Assembly: GCF_021917145.1 (NCBI RefSeq)
Contig: NC_061074.1
Location: 1,315,102-1,379,101 of the forward strand
Reading direction: 5' to 3'
DNA: 64,000 nt
Source: Hypomesus transpacificus
Taxonomy: Eukaryota; Chordata; Actinopteri; Osmeriformes; Osmeridae
The first letter of the stretch is position 1. Each line of letters opens with the position of its first letter. The notes under the pieces were generated by a model that saw only the letters and a list, made by a program, of their open reading frames with translations, searched no databases and was not told the origin of the DNA. Shown here piece after piece: positions 22,448-33,198 of the stretch. Made by a program: the position numbers and the translations under genes.

Positions 22448-25400
22448 TCAGCGCCAGATCCGACACGTATTATCCTTACTGCCTGCAGAGAAGAAGACAC
22501 CAGAGAAGGTGGTTTCACACACGCTGTACACTCCTCCATGTCCGCATCATTGGAGGTTTGTGACTGTGTGAGTGTGACACAGTTCAAACCAGAAGAGAAG
22601 GCCACAGCTCATTGTGAAGATGCTCACTGTGAAGGTGCTGGCAGCTGTGCTGCGGATGCATGTGCGGGTCACCTGTAATGATGGTGTCTCCCTCGTAGTT
22701 AAAGGCTGAGGAGAAGATCTCATCTGTGTGTCCCTCCAGGACCTGCAGACACACACCGGTCTGCGAGTCCCATAGACGAGCCGTCTTGTCTGCGCTGGCC
22801 GTCAGGATCCTAGTGCCCTGGGGGTTAAAGCAGATCTGCACAGGCAAGAGAAATGAGGGTTCAATTCAACACGTGATGTGTGCTTTCACCAGAGAGAGAC
22901 GATACAATAAGTACTGATTATGGACAGCAGAGACTCTACGAACTGCAACATGAGGGAGGGGATATAGTGTGGTGCACTGTTATTAGCACCATTATATTCT
23001 TAAAAGATGATCTGCTTAAAAGGGCCTACAGGCCCTCCATCAGCCAAACAGCTTGTTTGGCTGATGGAGGGACTTCACAACAGACACACACACATTCAGC
23101 CTGCCCTCTGCCCTGCTTCACAGGGTTTGCAGTGCAGAGTTGACCTGGACCTGGCGATACATGGGGAGGTTTATCACGGGTGGAGGAAGAGAGGGAGGAA
23201 GAAGGGGAATGGATGCTAACAGGAGAATGTAATGGAAAGTGAAAACAGGAAGAGGCCAGGAGTGAGACTGAGACAGAAATACTGGGGACAGCATGAAAGA
23301 ACATTTCCAGAATGGTTAAAAGATGGGCGGGAGAGAAGTTGTCCTGTTAGAGAGAGATTAGTGTCATAATCCTCTGAAATCATCCTCCATCCAGTCTATT
23401 ACTGGCTGCCTGACGCTTCTCAGTAAACACACATAACTCCTCATCCATAGAAACCCGCTGAGCCACTCACACACACAAGGTTGCATGCACACACACACAC
23501 CAAAAGAGGGAGCAAAGAGGCAAGCTGCCACAGGGGAATACGGTTTGATAGGATCACGCACATGAAAGTGCAAGGTCACAGCTGAGTGGCGTTCAGCACC
23601 ATCCAAGGTCAGGTTGTTTTCTTGCTGCCATGGCTAATGTAGTTACACACTCAGATGATCACCACCACAGGAATAAGAGAAGTCATATAACACGACTGGT
23701 GTGAAGCCTACAGATAAACGACAGCAGCTCATTTGTCTTTGATACCAAAACGCTAGAAGGTGTGTGGTCGGAGGATGGTCTGCATTAGGGAAAGGACGAC
23801 AAGTCACACGATGAAAAAGACACTGTGGTTACTCAGATGTAGAATAGACCGGAGAAAAAAAAATATAATAAATTATATTAATAAATACAAAAATACTCCA
23901 TACTGTATGTATATATGTATCACTTTTGGAGATGAGACGGTGCTCACCTTGGAGATCTCCCCTTCATGACCTTCCAACTTCACCATACACTTGTTGTTGG
24001 CAGCGTTGTACACCCTGGCTGTGCCTATAGGACCAGAGGAGAGGCCTGTCACCATCCAGTACAGCTGGCTCTCGCAGAGGAAGAGAGGGCTCTGCAGTGT
24101 GTACTATGGCAGGGCATATTCTGTCGATCAGGAAACCAGTCTCACCATCGGCAGAGGCGGTGGCTATGAGATGACCCGTGTAATCGAAACAAACGTCCAA
24201 CACCTCGTCCTCGTGGCCAGCGAGAGAGCCCACGCACTTCCCACTGGCTACTTCCCACACCTGCAACCACACACACACAAACACACACACACACACAAAC
24301 ACACAAACACACACGGGGGCTTGATAAATGACAATATCAAGAACCAAGCCTCTGCCAGCACACCCAGTTCTGCCGTTCTGGCTCCGAAGATCCTGTCCAT
24401 GGAACGCACTGATACAACCCCCTTATGTAAGCATGATTATATTTAGAGGATTAAAGGTTTGAACGCATTTTCTTTAAATGATGAAGAGAATAAAAGGTAT
24501 GTTTCCTGCTGATCGAGGGAGATCATAGAGCAGAGAGAGAAGAGGTGCAGAGGAGAGACGTGAAGAGAGAGCCCACCTTGCAGCTCTTATCCATGGAGCC
24601 TGTGATGACAAGTGAGCAGTCCCAGTTAAACTGCACACTGCTGATCTCGCCTCGGTGCCCAATCAGTGTATGTATGCGCCTGATAAGAAAGAGAGCATCA
24701 AATCTGAGCAAAATCAATGACATACTTGGTAGCATGGAAGTGAAGTAAGTAGACACACACACAAATGTGTTGAACCTCACCTCCCAGAGAAAATATCCCA
24801 GAGAGAGACAGTGTGGTCAAAAGAACCAGTGACTAGCTGGTCACCCACTGTGTTAAATGCCAAGGAGATGATTTCTGCTGAATGACCCTGATAAAAAAGA
24901 ACAGATCATTAGACTATGTGGAAGAGATAGAGAGTAGTCATTAGATGTGGCATGTAATTGCAGGGTTCGCAGAGAACCATTTAAATGCGAAACATCTGAT
25001 TCCTAGAAAATGTGTACTATAGTACTTAGCTAACTACTACTACTTCGTACTATAGACCAATACCAACATAATGTACTCCAATGTGTTTTTAGTAATACCA
25101 TTATGTAAAAATAGCATCTAATTTCACAATGTTCTGGTTTGAGTAAAAACAAATGGTGGGAACAGCTTGAATGAGCAGAGATGTATGCGGGCCCTTTGTG
25201 GAACACACAATCACATAGTGTTCCCATGTGCAGAGAGATATCAAAACTGACCTCTCTATCAAGTAGCTGTAAAGAGTCTGATTACCTCATTACAGAAGAA
25301 CAGCTGAGCTCTCAGATGAGACTACATACGCAAGAGCTACTGTACAGTGAAGCAAGAATAAGTCATGGATATAAACACACCATAAAGAAATGAATGAATC

Positions 25401-27749
25401 AAGTATATAGAAGATGGCTACAGCTAAATGCTCAAAGTAGACGGGGGTGAAGGCTGTTGGGACTCACAGTGAGGGAGGCCACCTCCTCCCCAGTCTGGAC
25501 ATCCCACAGCTTTGCAGTGCTGTCCATGCTGCCAGTGGCAACCAGAGTACTTTGAGGGTTAAACGCCAAGCATACCTAGTGTGGGAGAAATCACTAGATC
25601 AGCTATCGCATTATGATACCATAGTATACCTGTTATTATTGTTATGCCATCATATGTGTGCCTACTTTAACCTATATTCTGTACTGATGTCAGTCACAGG
25701 TCTTTGATGTAGCATCTGCCTTATGTGGTAAATGCCTGTCTGTAATGAACATCTGTTGGTTGAATGTCATCTTTTACATTTCCCCATTCGCTACACCATC
25801 CTCTGACCTTCATGCCTCGGGGTGACTCTTTATTACTATCACCGTGTGTTTGATCTGGTCATTATTCTTTTGCAAGTGTTTGGAGCAGGGTTCTCTAATC
25901 CTGGTCCAGGAGGGCCGCTGTCCTGCATGTTTTAGATGTTTCCCTGCTCCAGCACACCTGATTCTAATGAATGGTCATTACCCGGCTTCCACAGAGCTTC
26001 ATAACAACCCATTCATTTGAAACAGGTGTGCTGGAGCAGGGAAACATCCAAAACATGCAGGACAGCGGCTCTCGAGGACCAGGATTGGAGAACCCTGGTT
26101 TAGAGACTCTTAACATTAATTGTACTTATTTTAACCCTTGTTACTAAATCAAGAATGCCAGACATACTATTTCCGCTGTGTGTCCTCGGAAAGTATGGAA
26201 ACATTTGCCCGTCTCAGCACTCCACAGCTTGCATGTCTTATCAAAGGAACCCGTTGCAATCTTGTCCCTTATTTTTAGGAGGAAGAAAAATATGCAGGTT
26301 ATGATCCCTGAAACAGGAACCAGAATGGGGAAGGCCAGGAAAGGGGGGGAGTTACCCATAGGGATTGTTGAATGCGATGGCATAGACCACGTTCCTGTGT
26401 CCCTCCAGCGTCTGCAGCTCCTCCCCTGATGCTGTGTCCCATATCCTACACGTCCTGTCATAGCTGCCAGTTATAAAACTTCAGTAAGAGAGAAAGGGGA
26501 AAAAATGAGAGAGAAATGGGGGGGGAGGGGGAGTTCATGTTTACACCCAGTTAGCATGCCTGCCAGTGTCTGTAGCATGTAAAGATGTGGAGCCCCATAC
26601 ACTTACCTCGACCCTGATTTATTAAACGCAACGTTTGTCAGAGGCAGTATGTGCGCTTGCAGAGCCTGCAGAACAAAGAGAGGAACAGAAAAATACAACT
26701 CGAGGCCATCTACTTAGCTGCGTTCATCACAATAACATTTTACAAAATTGTCTGAGAAGTAATTATACAAGCTACACGACTTCTAGTTCCAACGTGTTAT
26801 AGACTTGCTATTTTACCAATTGCTGCCATCTAGTGGTACAAACTACAAGTTGGCTTCAGTCAGTAACAACAAGGGCAGAGGTATACTGTGTTTTCAGTGT
26901 ATCGAGACTGTGTCCTCTGCTACATATACTGTACATTAAGTGTATTCACAGTAACAAGGTATGTGTCCCAGCTGACCTTGAAGAGATAGAACCTGCGGTT
27001 GTCTTGCTGGCCCAGCTTCTCCTGCAGTCGGACAATCAGAAGCTTTAACTGATCAACACGGGATGGTGTGATCAGTGGCTCTGACTGAATTATTTTTGCA
27101 ATTAATTCATCTGTGTCAGTTCTGGAAGATATGTTGCACAATGAAGCTTAAGAGTCATAAGTCGCAATACCATATCATAGAAGAAACAGATTCGTCTGAT
27201 CTGAGACAGTATATATTCTCCTAACATGAATAAAATATTATTAGTAAATTGTTTGTAATTAATTGTAGGCTACATTGTACTTACTCAGGACACAAATCAA
27301 GGAGGTCAATCGATTTGGTCCTCAGCTCTCCTCGTTTTTCATATTCCAAGATGATACCTTGCGTAAAGAAAGCAATGCAGAGTTGAATTTATTAGCAATA
27401 CAGACAATGTGCTTGTTTGCTGTCTTTCTGTTTAAGCCCAAGTCTGTGACTGAGTCATGCACTGCCTGTTTACTGGTAAGTAGCTCATGTATGCCTACTT
27501 GCTAGAACGTACATGTACACTGCAGTATTGTAACCCCCGGTTTGATCGCACAGACCGGCAACATGAAACTTATCAGACAGAATACTGTAAGCCAAACGCG
27601 TTAGATATCTAGCTGCATTTGCCCAAATACCCTAATATATTCATGCATCGGCGTTTGAAAGTAATGTTGTAGCGAGCTAGAACAGCAATCAGACATTACT
27701 AAGCATTACCTGGTGGGTAATATCTGATAAGGAATCGTTTGAGTTTCAT
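22448..27749 (-). CDS. daw1: Dynein assembly factor with WD repeats 1 (13 exons, 415 aa)
   Basis: Cytoplasmic WD40 protein needed to load outer dynein arms into motile cilia. Exons in transcript order: 27710-27749, 27285-27357, 26977-27121, 26607-26665, 26356-26478, 26168-26267, 25468-25575, 24781-24887, 24577-24679, 24146-24260, 23948-24024, 22673-22835, 22448-22482. All phases join and the product is 415 aa, the length I recall for the human protein. It starts [20 protein letters not shown], has a helical N-terminal segment ending [16 protein letters not shown], then a series of WD repeats visible as [57 protein letters not shown] and [11 protein letters not shown], ending [11 protein letters not shown]. 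The terminal exon supplies the blade that closes the propeller. A candidate RFX X-box sits just upstream. It is head-to-head with a thiamine transporter gene and tail-to-tail with sphkap. Confidence 0.96.
23033..23071. repeat. Perfect 18-bp inverted repeat with 3-nt loop
   Basis: Left arm CCCTCCATCAGCCAAACA (23033-23050), spacer GCT, right arm exactly complementary (23054-23071). It lies in daw1 intron 11, outside any recognised transposon. Confidence 0.93.
24268..24314. repeat. (CA)n microsatellite in daw1 intron 9
   Basis: CA dinucleotides with AAAC interruptions. The run begins about 8 nt upstream (in transcript sense) of the exon 10 acceptor at 24261-24262. Read on the transcribed strand it is (GT)n. 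Confidence 0.85.
25886..26097. mobile_element. 212-bp hAT-type MITE with TIRs and 8-bp TSD
   Basis: Begins cagggttctctaatcctgg and ends with its near-perfect inverted copy (21 of 22 terminal bases pair). It is flanked by gtttggag (25878-25885) and gtttagag (26098-26105), an 8-bp target duplication with one mismatch. An 8-bp TSD and CAGGG ends are hAT hallmarks. The arms continue as an inner palindrome (gtttccctgctccag and its complement), so the element is a foldback with no coding capacity. It lies in daw1 intron 6. Confidence 0.88.
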
Positions 27750-27789
27750 TTTGCAGTCCACACATCTCGTTACAAGTTCACAACAAACC

Positions 27790-27803
27790 GTTTCTATGGT
27801 GAC
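27790..27803 (-). promoter_or_regulatory. Candidate RFX X-box in the daw1 promoter
   Basis: Minus strand reads GTCACC-AT-AGAAAC. This matches the X-box consensus GTNRCC(N0-3)RGYAAC at 11 of 12 fixed positions, 41 bp upstream of the daw1 ATG. RFX factors drive ciliary genes through X-boxes near the transcription start, which fits the function of daw1. Confidence 0.6.
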
Positions 27804-28138
27804 AAGTAGGCTACAAACACGCATGCGTTTTTTTTTCGGCAGGCACATTCACCTCTAGGTTCAGTGGTCATATTAATGAACTAATTACAGTGTTTTGTTG
27901 CATGAAGCCAGAAATGTTCTGTTTTCGCTTGTAAGTTAAGAATGTTGGCATAAAACAAACATTTAAACTACCAGTAAATTAAATTGGTGTGTTAAAAATT
28001 ATTTCAGCTTTTATGATCATTGCTTTCCTAAGAGATCAAAGTCACATAACGCAGATAAGAAATCTCCCTGACAGACCACTTGACTTGTAACTTATTACAA
28101 ATGTTATCCCAATCACAAAGTACGCAAGTCACTCGAAT

Positions 28139-28400
28139 CCAGCGTTGTACCTTTTTAGCCTTATAAGATAAGGATTCTCCTTCTACAAAACTAATGATTA
28201 AGCTCGTGGCAGGAATGCTTCTGCAGCATCATGTTTCATTTGTTGCTGCCATTTCTGAGTAGAAAGGTTGTTGATTGACAACTGATTTTACAACAAAAAC
28301 TTACACAACTGGATGTGGATAGTGTATTAGGACAGCACTGCAGGAATACCAACCACGAGAGAGTTACCTGGACAGGTTCATATTCATGTCAACAACAGAG
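28139..28400 (+). promoter_or_regulatory. Promoter/5' UTR block of transporter copy A, duplicated at copy B
   Basis: The shared words ggattctccttc, caggaatgcttctgcagcat, ggttgttgattgaca, acacaactggatgtgga and ttacctggacaggtt recur in the same order upstream of copy B (31423-31545 and 32984-33180). Conservation of non-coding words in order suggests duplicated 5' regulatory and untranslated sequence. No transcription start is visible. Confidence 0.6.
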
Positions 28401-28469
28401 TGTGTTGAAGCCAGAATCCAGCATCATACCTTTTTCCTGAAATCTGTACATAATCCAGAGGAGAGCAGG

Positions 28470-31279
28470 ATGAATTTATTGACCAAGCTGAAGTACTCTG
28501 GCTGGGTCTATCCAACAGCCATCCTCTCTCTGTACGGGTTTTTTGCCAATTGCAGACCAGCAGAGCCATTCCTGACGCCTTACCTGATTGGGCCGTACAA
28601 GAACATCTCTGAGGATGCGGTAAGAAACATGCACGTACACACTTTGTGAGTACGTACATGTTGGGGGGGGGGGGGGGGTAAACTGGCCAGTGTATAGAAT
28701 GGGTTATCAGATGGGTCATGGGTTATCAGAGCATGAATGGTCTCATTCAAGTTAAATGAAAGATATATGTAAAATAACATTGCAAATGAATGTAATCAAT
28801 TACAAGGCAAACATGTTACAAAATGAAGGTTTAAATCTTACCTACTTGACTATGATTATTGTAAAGTGAAGCGAGAAAGAGTAAGAAGAGACCACTGAGA
28901 AGACAAGCTGAGAAGGAAACCTACAGAACAATGTTCCGCTTTCCCTTTTATACCCCACTATTATCTGTGAGAACAACCAATCAGACCACAACTTGAAACC
29001 TTCTGATCAACCTATATGACTACCAATGCACCAGTAGTATTAGGTCACACGATGAGGTGTGAGACCCATCAAGTAATCTTCAAGCAGACTTCATACAGCA
29101 CCTCCAGTCTTCAGTAGGAGATGTGGAGGGGGGTGTCTCCCAGTCTGCACACCACACGACACACACACAACGGTGGCAGAGATTCCATCAGAAATGTTGT
29201 CGCATATTGTTTGTAGTAACTGCATTTTCTTTTCCCCTTGCAACAGCTGACAAACTACCTGTTTCCTATCTGGACCTATTCCTACCTGGCCGTCCTCTTT
29301 CCAGTCTTCCTACTCACGGACTTCCTGAGGTACAAGCCCCTAATCGTGCTGCAGGGCCTCTTCCTGGTCACAAACTATATCTTGCTCTGCTTTGCCCCAG
29401 GCCTGCTGGCCATGACTGTCCTGCAGTTCAACTACGCTGTGGTGACCTCCACAGACGTGGCATACTTCTCCTACATCTACAGTGTGATCCCGGAAGCTCG
29501 GTACCAACGAGCCACGGGCTATATCCGCAGTGCCATGCTGGCTGGGTCCACCGTAGGGGCCACGCTGGCCCAGCTGCTCGTCTCCCTAGCAGGGGTCGAG
29601 TACTTCTACATCAACACTATCACACTGGGGATTCAGAGCATGTCTTTCTTCCTCTCTTTCTGGCTGCCCATGCCCAAGCAGGGCATGTTCTTTAGAGGGA
29701 GGACGCCTGATATGGGCTCCAAGGATCAGCAAGGCTGGGCGGTGGAGGAGGCCAGTGGGGCTGTGAGTGGGGCTGGCCCAGAGAACACACCGGAAGAGGG
29801 TGGCTGTTGCAGCTGGTACGACATGGCCTACGCTGGCAGGATGCTCTGGAGGAGCTTCAGAGAGTCCTATTCGTCCAAGCGTCTGGTGTACTGGTCCTTG
29901 TGGTGGGCTCTGGCCACGGCCGGGTACGGTCAGGTGTTTAACTACATCCAGCTGATGTGGGACCACATTGAGCCGTCCAGCACCTCCTCAATCTACAATG
30001 GAGGGGTAGAGGCTATCTGCACACTAGTAGGTAAGACACGTGAGATTGTGTAAAATGCTACTGCCTAAATAAGTATTAGTATGATAGTATATGACTGGTA
30101 TAACAGTAATGACCCAAAATAAATAACTCAAGCAGTAAGGAAATAGTGGTAAACATACAAATAAAAGCATGTAAAAATGCATGCAGAAATGAATGCAATA
30201 GAAGATAAGCCTTAAAAATCACTTTTCAAACCAGCTTTAAAGACATCTATCGACTGGGGTCCCCTTAGATATTCAGGCAGAGTTCCACAGTTGAGCATAG
30301 GTCCTCATCCTCCAGCAACAGCAGGTTTGTTCTGGGGTTGTGAAGGAGGACACTTGACCTAAGGCGCTGGGAGGGGTTATGGGGTGAGGAGTCACCGAGG
30401 TAGGTGGGTGCTTTAAAAAATGACAGGACACAGGCATGTTGATGCACTGACCATCTTGACCAAACCGTTGTACTGCACTACTCTACAATGCCCTCCCCCC
30501 TCCCCCCCAGGCTCTGCAGCAGCCTTCAGTGTGGGCTACATAAAGGTACCCTGGGACGTTTGGGGGGAGCTGGCTCTGGGGATGTTCTCGGCCGTGGGGG
30601 CCGGTGCCGTGTTTCTGATGGCCTTCACCAGCAGCATCTGGGCCTGCTACGCTGGCTACGTCATCTTCAAGGCTTCCTACATGCTTCTCATCACCATCAC
30701 TACGTACGTTTCCAGTCTGATAGAGCTATGACAAGTTTTGTCTTCATTTGCCGGATGTTATAAATATATTTGCATCATGTCATTGATGCTCTCACAAACC
30801 CTGAAATACGATCATCATCTCCATGTTCAGGTTTCAGATAGCCTCTAACCTTTCCATGGAGTGCTATGCCTTAACGTTTGGGATCAACACCTTTGCCGCC
30901 CTCACGCTACAGACAATTATGACAGCTATAGTTATTGATAAAACAGCTTTGGGGTTAGACATAGTGACACAGGTATGTCAACACTTACTTATAGAAGCAT
31001 GGTAATAATGTGTGAGGTAGCAGGGTGACACTTGATGGTGGAGAGTTATCACTACATTACTTACACACAAACCAACTGTAATACAAAAAAAGACAATAAT
31101 TGCATTTCTTTTTGCAGTTTCTTGTCTATGGCAGTTACTATACAGCCATCTCAGTGCTGTTCCTGGTCCGAGGGGCCTATACAGCAGGGGAACACTACTG
31201 CAGGCCAGAGCCAGGGGAACCCAACCAGGAGAGCAAACAGGACACAGAGCTTCAGGATATCTCAGAACACCAGTTATGA
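28470..31279 (+). CDS. slc19a3: Thiamine transporter, SLC19A3-type, copy A (5 exons, 476 aa)
   Basis: Reduced-folate-carrier (SLC19) family membrane protein; SLC19A2/A3 import thiamine across the plasma membrane. Exons: 28470-28619, 29247-30030, 30511-30703, 30831-30972, 31118-31279, all in phase. It opens with [20 protein letters not shown] then [21 protein letters not shown] is a candidate N-glycosylation site in the first outer loop. It continues with [50 protein letters not shown] and [10 protein letters not shown]. An acidic cytoplasmic loop follows, then [34 protein letters not shown] and [17 protein letters not shown]. Many hydrophobic spans fit the 12-helix family. An upstream in-frame ATG at 28386 exists, but the residues it would add are not family-like, and copy B starts at the same point as 28470. 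Could be named slc19a3a; SLC19A2 is less likely given the 2q36-type neighbours. Confidence 0.93.
28663..28679 (+). repeat. Short poly-G run in transporter copy A intron 1
   Basis: A run of about 17 G following ttgg, 44 nt after the exon 1 donor. The length is uncertain for the usual homopolymer reasons. Confidence 0.7.
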
Positions 31280-33198
31280 ATGAAGAAAACAAATACAGGT
31301 TCCTCCTAGTGTGATGTTAATAGCTTTGTATGGCAACATGCTTTAAATAATGTAATGAATGTTAAATGTATCGTGTATGATTAAAAGTGAATCTAAACAG
31401 TTGCAAGTGATTGCTCGGACAGTATTTTAATCATACGTAAAAAAAGATAGGGATTCTCCTTCAACTAAACTAACGATGAAGCTCTGGGCAGGAATGCTTC
31501 TGCAGCATGTTTCATGTTCAGGTTTCATTTCTTGCTGACATTTCCCAGAATGAGACATGTCATGAGAGGCGTTTTCCTAAAGGAGTTACCTATTCACCTC
31601 CATTGTGGTTAGCCCATGCTCCACCTGCTTGCTTATGTCTGACTCATAACTGGATAGGGAGGTCATTGGGAAACAGTATGTGTAACCACACTCTGTCTAT
31701 GTATGCTTATTCCCAGTTGCCTGATTTGCCTGTTGAAGGTGGACCGATAAGTATAACAACAGATCCATTTGGAGTTCCTCTTGCGGTCAGCAATGGCACA
31801 TGTGGGTATGTGGTAAGAGTGCTTATTATTTCCTGCCAGCCAACTGGTCAGGAACATGTTACCTTGGATTTATTGTAGGAGCCCACAGACCTGTAGATGG
31901 GTTGCCCCTGCACCCCTTGCCCAAAAATCACAAATATGGTTGCTCACATTAAAGAAATCATTTCAGCTTTGGGGGAGCCTGGAGTTTGGAATTTTGCTGA
32001 CTGACCTGATCTGTGGGGGGTTTCTTTTCAACTATCATTCAAATGGGAATCACTGGATTGGGCATGTGCTTGGAAGAGTACTGTGTGTAGAGTGCTGTGC
32101 AGTAGGCTCTCTGAAGATGTGTACTGCATGCTGTGGAGAGTGCTGTGCAGTAGGCTTGGCCAGGTCTCCCTTGAAAAATAGATTTTTAATCTCAGAGGGA
32201 CTCTCCTGGTAAAATAAAAATAAAACGTTTTAAAGGCTCTCAGAAGGCTGCCAGTAAAATGATGGCAGCCCAAATCAAGCCACAGACAAAAGCAAGCAAG
32301 ACTGATGATTACTGCATTGCCCTGGGAATGATTGACAGATAGGTAATCTCAAGTATCAAGTGATGACTTTGCCAATATAATAAAGATGGCCATTTGCCTT
32401 CTTCTATTTTCCAACTGACATAAAATGCTTAATGCAATCTTAAGAGGTCTGTCCTCATCACAGATCAGTGAACAATAATAAAGATTAAAATTACTTTATT
32501 GCTTTTATACTGTTTGAAATGCTCTGAATTTAATGAACAGTGTTTGATCTATAGCCTGCTGTGTTGAGCTCATGAGAGCATGACCTTTGGTTATGTCCAG
32601 GAGAGAAATATGTCTATGTTTCTTTTTTCATTGATAAACCGTCATTATGCTGTTTGCTTATGAAGTGCATAGCCATAAGTTAGTTCTTTGTAAGGTCCGA
32701 CTAGGAAATGCCTGTGACACTAGGGTAGATCAGAGGTCACAATATTACCAAAGTGTATAAAGCCATGCAACTTTGAACGAGGAACATAGAAGAGGTGTCA
32801 AGGCCATTTCTAGGAGCCCTATCTAAAGAACTTAACAAAAATGTTTCACTTAATTGACTTGGTACTTTCACAGCAATTGGGTACTATCTAATATGTTTTT
32901 AAATCCTAAAATCACGTATGCTGTAACAGATAGAAACAGATAATGTATTGTTTGATTGTTATGTTGTTGGGATTTCCTATGAGTAGAAAGTTAAGGCCCA
33001 CTCAAGTGCCCTTTGAGCAGGTTGTTGATTGACAGACTGAGTTTACAACATACACTGACACAACTGGATGTGGACAGCGTACTGGGACAGCACTGCCAGG
33101 AATGCTAACCAGTTGCACATGAGGGACTGGAGTTACCTGGACAGGTTAATATTCATGTCAACACCAGTGTGTTCCAGCAGTTACACTGTCTCACAAGG
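31280..33198. other. Intergenic spacer between the two transporter copies
   Basis: Contains a candidate ATTAAA polyadenylation signal for copy A at 31380-31385, then the split 5' block of copy B (31423-31545 and 32984-33180). About 1.44 kb of extra DNA between the two halves includes a solo-LTR-like repeat (32442-32888). No coding exon was recognised. The human gene CCL20, which lies between SLC19A3 and DAW1, is not seen here or elsewhere in the window. Confidence 0.6.
32442..32888 (+). mobile_element. Decayed solo-LTR-like repeat, copy 1
   Basis: Aligns by eye along its length with 42625-43287. Shared words include aagaggtctgtcct, ttttatactgtttgaaatg, taagttagttctttgtaagg, ccatttctaggagccctat and ttgacttggtacttt. 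Relative to copy 2 it lacks about 210 bp near the 3' end, between the TATA-like region and the terminal block. No internal retroviral or retrotransposon coding sequence adjoins it. Confidence 0.65.

Noticed and set aside
28386-28469. Upstream in-frame ATG extending transporter copy A by 28 residues
   Set aside because: The extension has no family similarity; copy B and the family start align at 28470.
31280-33198. Search by eye for a CCL20-like chemokine gene between daw1 and agfg1
   Set aside because: No frame with a CC motif, signal peptide and matching splice sites was found.
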